A stretch of 64,000 bases of DNA from positions 186,001-250,000 of the forward strand of contig JADJTQ010000014.1 of the NCBI GenBank assembly GCA_016711125.1. The letters are read 5' to 3'. This DNA comes from Saprospiraceae bacterium. Its GTDB lineage: Bacteria; Bacteroidota; Bacteroidia; Chitinophagales; Saprospiraceae. Below, in pieces: positions 18,988-29,858 of this stretch (position 1 is the first letter of the stretch; every line of letters starts with the position of its first letter). The translations under genes were made by a program, and so were the position numbers. Under the pieces are notes generated by a model. The model worked only from the letters and a program-made list of their open reading frames with translations. It did no database searches and had not been told where the DNA came from.

Positions 18988-21654
18988 ATGAATATAAATC
19001 CGCCAAAACTGCCCTTGAGATTACTGCATTGGTTTTGTCCGACTGACCTCGTAGAAAGCGTGGAAGGTGACCTGGTCGAACAATACGGTTTAGATGTGAA
19101 CTTGCTTGGATTAAGAATGGCCAGATTTCGATTGTTAATGAACGTCTTGCGATTTTTTCGCTGGGGAATCATTTCCCGCAACCATTTTACAATGTTAGAT
19201 TTCAGAACCGCACTCTTACTGAATCATATTAAAATTGCTTTTCGTAATTATCGAAGATATTTCGGATACACCTTGACTAATTTGGCTGGATTGGCAGTCG
19301 GACTGGCTGTTTGTTTTGTCATCTACAGCTATACCTTTCAGCAGTTATCTTACGATTCATTTCATAAAGATATTGACAGACTTTACCGGGTGAACCAAAC
19401 CAATATTTGGTCTCCGGAAGGAGGATTGATGTCCAGCACCGCGCCGCCTCTTGCCCAGGAGATACTCGATAAAATGCCCCAGGTCGATGAAGTAACCCGC
19501 ATCAATACTCCGGGCAGTTATGAGGTCAGGTATAAAAACGAGAGTGAGGATTTAATGATTTTTCGGGAGAAGAATGTTTTCGCAGCGGACTCCAATTTTT
19601 TTAGCTTTTTCGAAATTCCTTTGATTGCGGGAGATCCTAACAAGGCGCTGAACGGCACGAATCAGGTAGTAATAACCGAGAAAACTGCCGCTAAATATTT
19701 TGGATCAGGCAATGCCCTTGGTAAGATTTTAATTATTGGCGATCAACAATTGCCGGTGGTCGTAACAGGAGTCGCAGAAGATCTACCGAAGAATATGCAT
19801 TTTAGTTTTGATTTTCTGCTATCGATGGCTAGCAACCCTGCGGTTAAAAATTTTAATTGGAGTTGGATTTGGACCCAGGTAGTTACCTATGTAAAACTTG
19901 CTCCCGGTACTTCGGGGAAGAAACTGAGTGCTCAATTTTCGGATGTCTTTGATCCGCAGATAAGGGCTACTTTTGATCGTATCGGTATGGATTATGATGG
20001 TTTCATGAAAAATAAAGGAAACTGGAAGTTTGCGCTGCAACCCGTACAAGATATCCATTTGTATTCTGCCGAAATCGGAAACCGACTGGGGCCGGTAGGT
20101 GACATTAAAATTGTACGGATTTTGCAAATCATGGCCGTCTTGATTCTCATTATGGCCGTAATTAATTTTGTCAATCTCAGTACCGCCCGCGCAAATATTC
20201 GAAGCAAAGAGATCGGAGTGAAGAAAACTATGGGTGCCACCGTCTACAACCTGGCAGGCCAGTTTCAGACTGAATCCATACTGATGACTCTTATGGCTGC
20301 AATATTAAGTATCCCGGTTATTGTTTTATTATCCAATTTAATCAGTACTCGTATCGGTATTGCGCTTTCCTATAGCTATGTAGGCAGTGGTGGTACTTTG
20401 TTTATTATCGGATTTATTTTATTGGGCATTGGCGTAGTTGCAGGTATTTATCCGTCCATTTATCTCACCAACCTAAAACCAGTCTCGGTGATGGGAAAGC
20501 AACACAAACCAAAAGATGGAAATCTGGGTCTGCGCAATGTGTTGGTAACTACCCAGTTCGCCATTTCCTTGGCCTTGCTAAGTGGTGGTTTATTGATCAC
20601 CAGGCAACTTACTTATTTGACCCATAAGGATTTGGGATTTGATCGTGAGAACGTCTTGATTTTAAATAATGCTGAACAGCTCAACGACCAACTTGCATCC
20701 TTTCGGAGTGAGGTTGCTAATATGCCCGGGGTGCTACATGCATCGGTAGCAATGGATATACCTGGCAGTATGAACTACGAAGATATTTTTATGTCGGAAG
20801 GCTCTGACATCAAACTAGCAATTTCGCAGATTAAGATCGATCCCTATTTTTTTCCTACTCTGAATTTGAAACTCCGAAGCGGCAGACAATTTCAAATAGA
20901 TAATCAAGGAGATGTCAATCATGTAATTATCAATGAGACGACGGCAAGACTTTTTGACTGGACGCCGGATGAGGCTATCAATAAAAAAATCTTGTATCCG
21001 GATATGAAACCAGATCCGGTAGTCATAGGAGTTGTAAAAGATTTTCACTTTCAATCGCTTTATGAAAATATTTCTCCATTGATTTTTTTTCATAATGATT
21101 CACCCATTTTTGGCGATCAAAGGGTCGTGGCGGTCAAATACAACCAAGCGAATGCCGAAAAAACCATATCTCAAGTTCAATCCGCGTGGGATCGATTTGG
21201 AAAACAATCGCCTTTTGAATATACTATTTTGGATGATAAGTTAAATCTCCTTTATGATCAAGAGAGGCAATTGGGTGCATTTGTTAATCTCTTAAGTTAC
21301 TTATCCATATTTATTGCTATCCTGGGATTGGTGGGACTGGTGTCTTATACCGTTGACCGGCGCCGGAGGGAGATCGGCATTCGCAAGGTACTTGGGGCTT
21401 CGGCAAGCTCTATATTTTTGTTGGTTAATAGACAATATTTTCGATTATTTGTGATAAGTCTGGTGCTTTCGATCCCATTTACCTGGTGGGCAATTAGCAC
21501 ATGGCTAAAGGATTTTGCTTTTCACATAAATATATCATGGATCACTTTTGCCTGGTCAGGCATTATTGTGATGTCTTTGTGTTTGTTTTCGGTAGGGCTG
21601 CTTATTTTTCGTGCATTGATTGATAGTCCTATTTTAGCGATCAAAGATGAATAG
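18988..21654 (+). CDS. ABC transporter permease (MacB/FtsX type, prefix domain)
   Basis: An 888-residue permease starting at the ATG at 18988, just after the PadR stop. Residues 1 to about 70 form the permease-prefix domain (LHWFCPTDLVESVEGDLVEQYG). Then come a first membrane segment (GYTLTNLAGLAVGLAVCFVIYSY), a MacB-like periplasmic domain (EILDKMPQVDEVTRI; VVITEKTAAKYFGSGNALGK), three membrane helices with the FtsX motif SKEIGVKKTMGA, a second periplasmic domain, and a final FtsX unit with RREIGIRKVLGAS. Two FtsX halves in one chain mean one gene supplies both permease modules. No ABC ATPase gene is adjacent. The substrate is unknown; relatives export peptides, antibiotics or lipids. Confidence 0.93.
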   Translation: MNINPPKLPLRLLHWFCPTDLVESVEGDLVEQYGLDVNLLGLRMARFRLLMNVLRFFRWGIISRNHFTMLDFRTALLLNHIKIAFRNYRRYFGYTLTNLAGLAVGLAVCFVIYSYTFQQLSYDSFHKDIDRLYRVNQTNIWSPEGGLMSSTAPPLAQEILDKMPQVDEVTRINTPGSYEVRYKNESEDLMIFREKNVFAADSNFFSFFEIPLIAGDPNKALNGTNQVVITEKTAAKYFGSGNALGKILIIGDQQLPVVVTGVAEDLPKNMHFSFDFLLSMASNPAVKNFNWSWIWTQVVTYVKLAPGTSGKKLSAQFSDVFDPQIRATFDRIGMDYDGFMKNKGNWKFALQPVQDIHLYSAEIGNRLGPVGDIKIVRILQIMAVLILIMAVINFVNLSTARANIRSKEIGVKKTMGATVYNLAGQFQTESILMTLMAAILSIPVIVLLSNLISTRIGIALSYSYVGSGGTLFIIGFILLGIGVVAGIYPSIYLTNLKPVSVMGKQHKPKDGNLGLRNVLVTTQFAISLALLSGGLLITRQLTYLTHKDLGFDRENVLILNNAEQLNDQLASFRSEVANMPGVLHASVAMDIPGSMNYEDIFMSEGSDIKLAISQIKIDPYFFPTLNLKLRSGRQFQIDNQGDVNHVIINETTARLFDWTPDEAINKKILYPDMKPDPVVIGVVKDFHFQSLYENISPLIFFHNDSPIFGDQRVVAVKYNQANAEKTISQVQSAWDRFGKQSPFEYTILDDKLNLLYDQERQLGAFVNLLSYLSIFIAILGLVGLVSYTVDRRRREIGIRKVLGASASSIFLLVNRQYFRLFVISLVLSIPFTWWAISTWLKDFAFHINISWITFAWSGIIVMSLCLFSVGLLIFRALIDSPILAIKDE

Positions 21655-21718
21655 ATTGTGACCGGATCCGAACTTTTGATAGGGTATCTTGTTTCGACTT
21701 TTATGCAAATACTGGAAG

Positions 21719-22510
21719 ATGCCTGAACTACCTGAAGTAAATACCGTAAAGAAGGGTTTTGAAGAGACTGTTTTACAATTGATGATAACTGGTGTCGAGG
21801 TACACGATAGTAAGATTATTCGGAATGTGGGTAGCGAGGAGTTTGTCAGCGCTTTGGTCGGAAGGAGATTTGTTGATACTTATCGACAGGGAAAGTACTT
21901 TTTTGGTGTACTTGATACCGGATTGAATGTCCTTTTTCATTTGGGGATGACCGGTGATTTAATGTACTACTATCTTCGGGAGGAGCGATCGAAGTATGAA
22001 CGATTTAACATTCATTTTTCAAATGATTTGATTTTAGGTTATGACGATCTGCGTAAATTTTCGCATATCCTTCTCTTGCCCGATCGAAACCGTTACTTAA
22101 AGGAAATAAAACTTGGTCCAGACGCATTGAAGATATCTCAGCAAGATTTTTATCAAATTTTCATTGGTAAAAAGACCACACTTAAATCGGTTTTATTAGA
22201 TCAGCAATTGTTGTCGGGCATTGGAAATCTCTATGCGGATGAGATTTGTTATCAAGCCCGATTGCATCCGGCCTCGATAGCAGGTACTTTAAAGAAACAA
22301 CATATCAAAAGGTTATTTCAGTTGGTGCGGTCGATCTTAATTGAAGCATGTGAGAAAGAGGCCTACTATCAGATCTATCCCGAGAATTGGTTTTGGAAGT
22401 GGCGTGACAGTGCTCAAAATTTTGTTGAAGGGAAGGGTACACTGGGAAAGATGAAGATTGGAGGTAGAACCACCTATTTTGTTGAAGGTTATCAAAAATT
22501 GATCAACTAA
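21719..22510 (+). CDS. mutM: Formamidopyrimidine-DNA glycosylase, zincless form
   Basis: Base-excision repair glycosylase/AP-lyase for oxidised purines. Start taken at 21719, since catalysis needs Pro as residue 1 after Met removal (MPELPEVNTVKKGFEE; Pro2 and Glu3 of the precursor). The TYRQGKYFF lysine loop, LFHLGMTGDL, and helix-two-turn-helix segment LDQQLLSGIGNLYADEICY are present. The C terminus (GKMKIGGRTTYFVEGYQKLIN) keeps the GGRTTY arginine of the hairpin but contains none of the four cysteines of the usual zinc finger, so it looks like a zincless finger as in NEIL1-type enzymes. Length is 263 residues. It follows the permease gene by 64 bp. Confidence 0.9.
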   Translation: MPELPEVNTVKKGFEETVLQLMITGVEVHDSKIIRNVGSEEFVSALVGRRFVDTYRQGKYFFGVLDTGLNVLFHLGMTGDLMYYYLREERSKYERFNIHFSNDLILGYDDLRKFSHILLLPDRNRYLKEIKLGPDALKISQQDFYQIFIGKKTTLKSVLLDQQLLSGIGNLYADEICYQARLHPASIAGTLKKQHIKRLFQLVRSILIEACEKEAYYQIYPENWFWKWRDSAQNFVEGKGTLGKMKIGGRTTYFVEGYQKLIN

Positions 22511-22622
22511 GTTCTGGAATAGCGACAACTCTTTAACCTGGTGAGTAGGGCATCTTTGAGTCTGCACATCATTAAAAATACTATTTTAGCCGCGGGGATG
22601 ATAAAAAGCCTATTAGCATGGT

Positions 22623-24461
22623 ATGATTGAACTAGCGGGAATAATCATTCTGGGTATTGGTGCTCAGTGGCTTTCCTGGAAGATGAAGGTTCCAGCCATT
22701 TTGCCCTTAATTTTACTGGGTCTGTTGGTAGGTCCCTTGTCAACATTGTGGTCTTCGGATGGTGAAAAATGGATTGAACCAATCTACAATCTTACCTCGG
22801 GTGTTGGAATTTTTCCTGAACGCTATTTTTTTATTTTGTTTCTCTCGCTATCGGAATCATTTTATTTGAGGGAGGGCTGACATTAAAAGAAAGGAAATTC
22901 GAAACCTTGGTCCCGTCATCCTTCGGCTCATCAGTCTTGGTTCAATTGTTACATTTATTGGGGCAGGTCTTGCTGCTTATTTTATACTAGGCCTAAGTCC
23001 TGGTATTTCCCTTTTATTTAGCGCGCTGATTATTGTCACCGGCCCAACAGTGATCGCTCCGATTTTACAAAATGTGGCTTTAAACCGAAATGTTGCGACC
23101 ACGCTAAAATGGGAAAGCATCATAATCGACCCTATTGGTGCCCTGGTTTCTGTATTGGTCTTTGAATTCATCTTGTCTAACCGGGGTGCACTGGCTTTTA
23201 CCCCAGTGGCACTACTGGGGTTCGTCAAGGTAGTTTTGACTGGGTTTATCATCGGTACTTCAGCTGGATTTTTACTTTATTATTTGGTAAAAGGAACCAT
23301 GTTCCTAAATATTTGCTGAATGTATTTACCCTGGCAACGGTGCTTGGTGTTTTTGTCCTATCTGACTTTTTGGCCAAGGAATCTGGTTTGTTGGCGGTCG
23401 TGGTAATGGGCACTGTCTTGGGGAATCTGGACATGCCCAAACTAAAAGACATCCTTGACTTTAAGGAATCACTAAGTGTACTTTTGATTTCGATTTTGTT
23501 TATCACATTGGGCGCGCACATAAATTTGGGTGACCTCAATTTATTAAAGGATTGGCGATGTTTTGCCCTGCTGGCGATTATTTTGCTTTTGCGGCCTCTC
23601 GGTGTGTTAGTGAGCACAAGAGGTGGCGGATTATCCTTCAACGAGAAAATGTTTATTTCATTGATCGCACCTCGCGGAATTGTAGCTGCGGGTATCGCCT
23701 CTCTCTTCGGACTCCGGCTGGTGGGAGATCAGGTGCCAGATGCCGAATATATTACTCCGTTGGTTTTTATGGTTGTGCTCGGTACGGTTTTATTATCGGC
23801 AATCGGTGCTCGACCTTTTGCAAAACTTTTTGGCGTTTTTGAAAAACGTAATAAGGGGATTTTGATAATCGGTGCGGATCGGACTGCTCGACTATTGGGC
23901 GCTTTCTTCAAGGATCAGGGCCGTCGGGTGGTGATGGTTGATATGAATGCGTCAAACCTAAACCGGGCGTTGGAAGAAGATATTGAGGTATTCAAAGCAG
24001 ATATCTATCAGGATGATTTGAAAGAACTTATTGATGTACAAAATATGGAATATCTCCTGACCATGACCGGTAGTGGGGGGGTTAATAGAGATGCCTGGAC
24101 TAATTATGCGTACAATTTTTCCAGCGAAAACACCTTTGCCGTTCAGCAATATAGTGAGGATGGAACTGCCGATGAAGATCGTGTACAAATCATCGCCCCG
24201 TACGATGATCATATTGATTTGATGGAGGTGGCCAGAGATCATCCACAGATTCACCTTGTGAATTTTACAAATAGATCGGAGTTGGAAGAAATCATTCGAA
24301 GGATGAAATCATCGGTCGGTTCGATACCGCTCTGTATTTGGACTTCAAAAAGTGAATTAAAACCATTAGTGGATGCCGAAAAAACCCTAACCTCCATCGA
24401 GATCGGTTCGATCATTTACCTTGGCAAGACTGTGAGCCTTGTAAAAACCAGTAAGCCATAA
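22623..24461 (+). pseudogene. Na+/H+ (CPA1) antiporter with TrkA-N domain, three frameshifts
   Basis: A monovalent cation/proton antiporter of the NhaP/CPA1 type, with hydrophobic segments from residue 4 on (IIILGIGAQWLSW; ILPLILLGLLVGP), the core IIVTGPTVIAPILQN and WESIIIDPIGALVSV (transport aspartates), and a cytoplasmic nucleotide-binding TrkA-N domain (ILIIGADRTARLLGAFF; VVMVDMNASNLNRA; VFKADIYQDDL). The frame breaks at 22834-22837, 22885-22888 and 23289-23292, each time where one T or A of a four-base run seems missing. Adding one base at each gives a continuous protein (RYFFIFVSLAIGII; GGLTLKRKEIRNLG; LVKRNHVPKYLLNVF). Most likely intact in the organism. Confidence 0.82.
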
Positions 24462-24548
24462 AGAGCTATTTGAAGTTCTCTCATCGTGCCTTCAATGAAA
24501 CAATGAGATTTGAATCAGCAGAGTGATTTTTTATTTAGGTGCTTTTGC

Positions 24549-25462
24549 TCAGGGATTATCTTGTGGGTAGACAAAAACAACCGGATTAGATCTAACGGCA
24601 GACCCAAAGACCCCAAGAACCCCTTCTATCGTAGAGTGGAGGAAGACGGGTTCGACAAATGGATTTAATATGGATTGCAATTGCTTGTCAAGATTATTAT
24701 AAAAGGCTGCTGATCGGCCGTCTAATGATTGCAGGTAAATCAGGGCACTATCTCCTTCTTCATATTCAAAAGAGACCTCAATATTCATTTGCAAACGCTG
24801 GCCATCTGATGGACCATCACTAAAAATGGTCCTACCAGATCGGTCACCGTAAACGGTTCATCCTCTTTTGTACAATTGTTGGTAAGAATATCCAGAACGT
24901 GAGCATGTTTTCGGGTATTATCAATGATGCGGTCCATTTGAAATCGATAGTGATTAGCTATACCAATAGGATCATCCACTTTTAAAATGACACCATCATG
25001 CCCACCATATACATCGTAGAAGTCTGGTGTGTATTGCACCGAAGCAATGTTCACGCGAGGCTGATTAATCGTCGTCGAAGCGGAGTATGTCTGGCCTTCG
25101 TAGGTTACCCGGAGCTGGTAAGAATGGCCATATTTAATCAAATGTTCTCCACTGTAGAACGGATTCCAGCGACAACGAAATTTATCAAAAATAGAATCGG
25201 GGTGGAGTATTTCAGAATATCCGGGTCCGCTTAACTCAACAATAGCATTTTTTGCAAATAGCTCCTGCGGACTAACTTTTTCATGAAAGAATGGTAAACT
25301 ACTGCTTAGATATATTTTAGGAGTTTCATCCGGATACAACAGGCCTTCAATAAACAATTGTTGGGAATAGTCAAATTCAATTTTGCCAAACCCAATATCT
25401 TTTTGGCAGCTATGGTTTATGACTATTAAAAATAGAAGAAGGATGCTTATATGATTTTTCAT
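24549..25462 (-). pseudogene. DUF4249 lipoprotein, one frameshift
   Basis: Outer-membrane-associated lipoprotein with a signal peptide and lipobox-like NHSC (Cys19). The segment QQLFIEGLLYPDETPKIYLSSSLPF and beta-rich remainder match DUF4249, the family routinely encoded beside TonB-dependent receptors in Bacteroidota. Function is probably substrate capture or receptor assistance. The frame breaks at the AAAAA run 24822-24826; one extra A on the plus strand joins DLVGPFFSDGPSDGQRLQMN. It follows the TonB receptor gene by 3 bp on the same strand, so the two are co-transcribed. Confidence 0.8.
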
Positions 25463-25465
25463 GCC

Positions 25466-27820
25466 TCAAAATTTAAAATTGTAACTAATGCTAGGAATGA
25501 TCGGAAGAAGAGATACCTGCCGGGCCTTGGGTTTGTCAGTGATTGGATCTACTCTAAAATAGATGAAGTAGGGGTTTTGCCTGCTATAGATATTGTAAAT
25601 GCTCAGGTTACATTCAGAACTGAATTTCTTGCGAAATAGTGAAGTTTGACTCTTATAACTCACCGATAAATTCAGCCGATGAAATGGATTCAACCGGGCA
25701 TTATTCCGGCTTTGGTATACAAAATAATTACCCTCGAAAAGTGAGCCTCCCTGCGCGATATTAATTCGACCTCCTGGTACCGTGAATGTATTGCCCGATG
25801 AATAGACAAAAGTTCCGGAGAAAGTACATTTTTTGGATAGATCATAGGTGCCGACTAAAGACAGATCATGCCTCCGGTCATAACGAACGGGAAATTTTTT
25901 ACCGAAATTGAGCTGATCAAATCGCTGATAGGTCCATGATAAGGTATAAGCAGCCCATCCGGTAAAACGTCCGGTTTTCTTTTTGAGGAATATTTCTGTT
26001 CCATAGCTCCAGCCTTTACCATAAGTGAGAAATTCATCAACATCCAATGTTTTAATGAGTTGATTTCCTTCTTTAAACAAGACCTGATTTTCCATCTTTT
26101 TGTAATATACTTCAATACTGGTCTCCAACCGATTATTGTGGTAATTCTTAAAGAGACCTATTGCCAACTGTTGAGACTGTTGGGGTCTCGTCTTGCGGCT
26201 GGACGGGATCCAAATATCGGTTGGTACCGCTGCGGTTGAGCTCGGTATCAGATGTAAGAATTGATTCATTAAAGTATAGGAAGTCTTAATGGAAGTCCCT
26301 GGACTCAGTTGTAATTTAAAACTCATCCTGGGTTCAATTTGATAGTAGCTTGCATCTTTTTCGACGAAGGCTGGGAGACGTATACCCAGACTGCTTGAAA
26401 AAATTTCATTGAATTTAATTTCGTCATTTAAAAACAGTGCCAATTCGTTGAAGGTCTTTTCAGGTATAGAATCTTTATTGATCTCCGATATGGGAACTTT
26501 TGAAGATTGGGCGTTGGAGTCACCCAGTGATCTAAACCGGTGATTATAGTATTGAATTCCAAAATTGATTTTGTGATTCCGGTTAGGATAGTAATGAAAT
26601 TCGGATTTACCACTGATGTCCCGAATATTGGATAGAGCTCTCGAAAATGAATTGTCCTGTAGTGCAGCAACATTTTGATCATATTTATTTAGAATAATTG
26701 AATTGCTGAGAAAGAGTCTTGGTCCGAAGATGTGGTTCCATCGTAAGGTGCCAGTCTGATTTCCAAAGAATATATTGTATTCAATATTGTCTTGTGAATA
26801 GAGTGCATCATCGCTGCCCCGAAATGTACTGATAAATAGATGGTCTTTGTCGCTAAGTCGCCAGTTGATTTTGGCATTAAGATCGTAAAATCGGTAATTG
26901 GTTTTAATGGATTGTGGAAGAAATGGTTTGATCAGCCAATCGAAGTAAGTTCTTCTCGCCGATACAATCAAGGAGACTTTATCCTGAATGATCGGCCCTT
27001 CGACGGTTATTTGTGAGCTGATCATGCCAATACCTCCCTCTACTTCCCACCGTTTATTATTGCCTTCTTTCATATTGATATCCAGAATTGAAGAAAGCCT
27101 GCCGCCATATTGGGCTGGAAATCCCCCTTTGATAAGAGTAACGTTATTGATAGCCCGGGTATTAAACGAACTGAATAGACCGAATAAATGGTTAGGATTG
27201 TAAACGATTGCTTCATCTAGTTGTACCAGATTTTGATCGGCGTTTCCTCCGCGCACAAAAAAACCAGTGGTTCCCTCATTACCTGCCTGAACACCGGGGA
27301 GAAGTTGAATCACCTTTAGAATATCCTGCTCACCTAAAATCGCAGGGAGGTCCTTGATCATGTTAGTCGGTATTTCGATCGTTCCCATCTGAGGTCGATT
27401 GACATTGTCATCATTTTGGTCAGCCGTCACGGTTATGGTTTCCAACTCATTGGAAGAAAGGTTCATTTGGACATTTAGTTGGAGATTTTGTTTGAGATTT
27501 ACCGTGATGCGGGCAGATTGGAAACCGAGGTAGGAAAGAACAAGAATGACCGAATCACCTGCCGGAACGCTTATCGAATAAAATCCGTAATTATTTGTCG
27601 AGGTGCCGGAGGTGTTTTGATCCACAGAAATATTGGCTCCGATTAAGACTTCTCCACTGCTCCCATCAGAGACGATTCCACTTACGGCAAAATTGCGTTG
27701 AGCCTGAATAAGGGATAATGGGATTAGGATGAACACAATTCGTAATATTTGATTCCGGATGATTTTATTTGGAATTTTAGTTAACAAAGGATAGGCTGAA
27801 AGATTTTCCATAATGATCAA
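25466..27820 (-). CDS. TonB-dependent outer-membrane receptor
   Basis: A 784-residue receptor that imports a ligand across the outer membrane using TonB energy. After a signal peptide (RIVFILIPLSLIQAQ) comes a carboxypeptidase-regulatory-like domain (FAVSGIVSDGSSGEVLIGANISV), common in Bacteroidota. The plug follows (ILGEQDILKVIQLLPGVQAGNEGTTGFFVRGGNADQNLVQLD, whose GxxGFFVRGG core is typical), then a beta-barrel ending in aromatic SYNFKF. Downstream is the DUF4249 partner; no SusD is present, so the substrate may be a peptide, metal chelate or small molecule rather than a glycan. An ECF sigma factor lies upstream beyond a repeat block, too far to assign regulation. Confidence 0.93.
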   Translation of the reverse strand: MIIMENLSAYPLLTKIPNKIIRNQILRIVFILIPLSLIQAQRNFAVSGIVSDGSSGEVLIGANISVDQNTSGTSTNNYGFYSISVPAGDSVILVLSYLGFQSARITVNLKQNLQLNVQMNLSSNELETITVTADQNDDNVNRPQMGTIEIPTNMIKDLPAILGEQDILKVIQLLPGVQAGNEGTTGFFVRGGNADQNLVQLDEAIVYNPNHLFGLFSSFNTRAINNVTLIKGGFPAQYGGRLSSILDINMKEGNNKRWEVEGGIGMISSQITVEGPIIQDKVSLIVSARRTYFDWLIKPFLPQSIKTNYRFYDLNAKINWRLSDKDHLFISTFRGSDDALYSQDNIEYNIFFGNQTGTLRWNHIFGPRLFLSNSIILNKYDQNVAALQDNSFSRALSNIRDISGKSEFHYYPNRNHKINFGIQYYNHRFRSLGDSNAQSSKVPISEINKDSIPEKTFNELALFLNDEIKFNEIFSSSLGIRLPAFVEKDASYYQIEPRMSFKLQLSPGTSIKTSYTLMNQFLHLIPSSTAAVPTDIWIPSSRKTRPQQSQQLAIGLFKNYHNNRLETSIEVYYKKMENQVLFKEGNQLIKTLDVDEFLTYGKGWSYGTEIFLKKKTGRFTGWAAYTLSWTYQRFDQLNFGKKFPVRYDRRHDLSLVGTYDLSKKCTFSGTFVYSSGNTFTVPGGRINIAQGGSLFEGNYFVYQSRNNARLNPFHRLNLSVSYKSQTSLFRKKFSSECNLSIYNIYSRQNPYFIYFRVDPITDKPKARQVSLLPIIPSISYNFKF

Positions 27821-27926
27821 CTAAAGCATTAAGTGATATGGACCTATACGACAAACAGTGGGATGGCGGTTGCGTGATCTTGAAATTCGTTTATATTTAT
27901 TTAACAGGCTATAAAATATCTAGAGT

Positions 27927-28500
27927 AGACTAGAGATTGGGTTCGAAATGCATCTGTTTAGAGAAATGGATTGATTATTTCACCCCTTCGGGGTTTTTTC
28001 CGAATCGATGACGAGTATTAGTATCATTTCACCCCTTCGGGGTTGTATTCAAAAGGTAAATTGATATTAGTCTTGGAATATAAAAGGAATTGAGTGCAGC
28101 AGGCATCTGTAGAATACTGACTAGTTAGTAACCCCGAAGGGGTGATAGAATTGTAATATTTAGATAATCTGGGGACAATAACCCCGGATGGGTGGCATAA
28201 AGCAGACTGGAGATTGAGTTCGGAGAAGTATCTGTTTAGAGAAATGAATTAATTATTTCACCCCTTCAGGGTTTCTTCAGAACCGGCGACCAGTGTTAGC
28301 ATCATTTCACCCCTTCTGGGTTACGTTCGAAAGATGATTTGATCTTAGTCTTGGAATATAAAATGAGTTTGGCGATAGCATCTGCAAAATATAGATTAAT
28401 TCGTAACCCTGAAGGGGTGGCAAAATTATAATATTTAGAGAATCTGAGGACAAAAACCCCGGAGGGGTGGTATAAAGCAGAGTAGAGAGTGATCTTGGTC
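27927..28500. repeat. 278-bp tandem duplication with eight hairpins
   Basis: Two diverged copies of a unit of about 278 bp start near 27927 and 28205, with a short third start near 28479. Each copy contains four ACCCCTTCGGGGT-type hairpins (ACCCC/GGGGT stem, three-base loop). In copy one they lie at 27982-27994, 28031-28043, 28131-28143 (reverse) and 28181-28193 (reverse). In copy two they lie at 28260-28272, 28309-28321, 28406-28418 (reverse) and 28456-28468 (reverse). Between them lie shared words such as TTAGTCTTGGAATATAAAA and TAATATTTAGA. No gene is seen in 27821-28646. Confidence 0.85.
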
Positions 28501-28646
28501 TTGGAATATGCTATTATGGTAAAACAGATCATATGACTTTTACCCCCCAAAGTAATTGCAGATTTTTCTAGTATGTCAGATTTCTATTTTAGATAGAGTG
28601 TAGATGCGATCCTTTACAATATTATTGTATGCCGACCCGGACTCAA

Positions 28647-29857
28647 TTAGAGTCCGAGTGTGAACCCAACATTAATCTGTAATTGCTGGAGAAGCTCCAC
28701 ATCCGTTTTTGCAACCTGATATGGGAAAGAAAATGATAGATTAATTCCTCCAACTGATGATTGATAATGCAGACCAGTTTCGAATTTCCAGAATATGGGG
28801 TACAAAATATTTCGCAGCATCTTTCTTCGAAACCAATACATCGTCGATAGTGGCAGAATCATCTATTCCTGCAAAGGTATAGTCAATATCCTTGGTGATC
28901 TCGGTGGCGATGAGATAGGAAATCCCTACGTATGATTTCCAGGCATTTTTCGAAAAGATTAAGCGATCAATTCCAAGTTCAATATTTAGGTTCACAGATT
29001 CAACAATTGCATGATCAAACTGTACGATGTCACTTGGTGCTTCAACCAGAGCCACACCTATATGAGGGTTCATTATTTTACTTACAAAGCTGATACTTCC
29101 CAGCTCGATCCCCGTTTTTAAGCGTACTTTCTTGCCAATATGCTGGTATAGTTTTCCCTCCAAATTGGAAGGCTTTTTCTTCAGCTGTTTGGACGTTAAA
29201 TGGATGTGACAAACCCCCGTATAATTGTGCGGTATAGATCGACTTGATCCAATGATTTTTTGAGACATGAATTGAAAATGGCAACCGTTCTTCATGTACA
29301 TATTCGGGGATCGATAGTAATAGTATGTGGCGAGATTCTAATAGCGCAATTGGTTGCTCCATTTTTGAAGGTTCATCATTTTTGGCGGCAGGTTCTATCT
29401 GGTCAGATTTATCTTGAGACATAGTTGATTGAAGTTGAAGATCTGATAGACTGTTTGCAGAAACACTGGTTGTCGCAATTTTTGGTGAGACCCCTCTATT
29501 TCCTATGTGATTCGGAGACACCAGGTGTTCTTTTTCATTGGCTGCTACCTGTGTATTGTTTGTCTTTCTGGAAGGATTTTCAGAATTAGCTGTGGTTTGC
29601 TGATTTTTCACTGATTGAGACGATGTGGTTGAGGTCACAGATTGTAGGTTGTTAGTTTGATTATTAAGTAAGCCACCCTGAATTCCGTACCAGATCATGG
29701 TCGAGAATACTGCGATACCAATACCAGACCATAGAATCAGAAATGGCTTTCTTTTCTTCTTTTTTCGATGCGTTAAAAAGGACTGCCAGTTGCTCTCGTT
29801 GAAGATCGGATCAACTTCTTTTCGATATTTTTTTTGTATTTGATTTTTAAAGTTCAT
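28647..29857 (-). pseudogene. Sigma-linked membrane/outer-membrane barrel protein, two frameshifts
   Basis: The protein begins with a short charged cytoplasmic region (MNFKNQIQKKYRKEVDPIFNESN), one membrane helix (FLILWSGIGIAVFSTMIWYGIQGG), a long Ser/Thr/Asn-rich periplasmic linker, and a C-terminal part resembling a small outer-membrane beta-barrel (IYTAQLYGGLSHPF; VNLNIELGIDRLIFSKNAW; QINVGFTLGL). It starts 1 bp after the stop of an ECF sigma factor, so it may act as its anti-sigma or as its first target. The frame breaks near 29110-29119 (extra A or G in CTTAAAAACGGGG read on the minus strand) and near 28803-28807 (extra T in TATTTTGT). Rejoined it is about 400 residues. Confidence 0.7.
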
Positions 29858-29858
29858 T

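Noticed and set aside
28302..28550. 82-residue frame on the minus strand in the hairpin duplication
   Set aside because: It follows the repeat and is not kept in the other copy.
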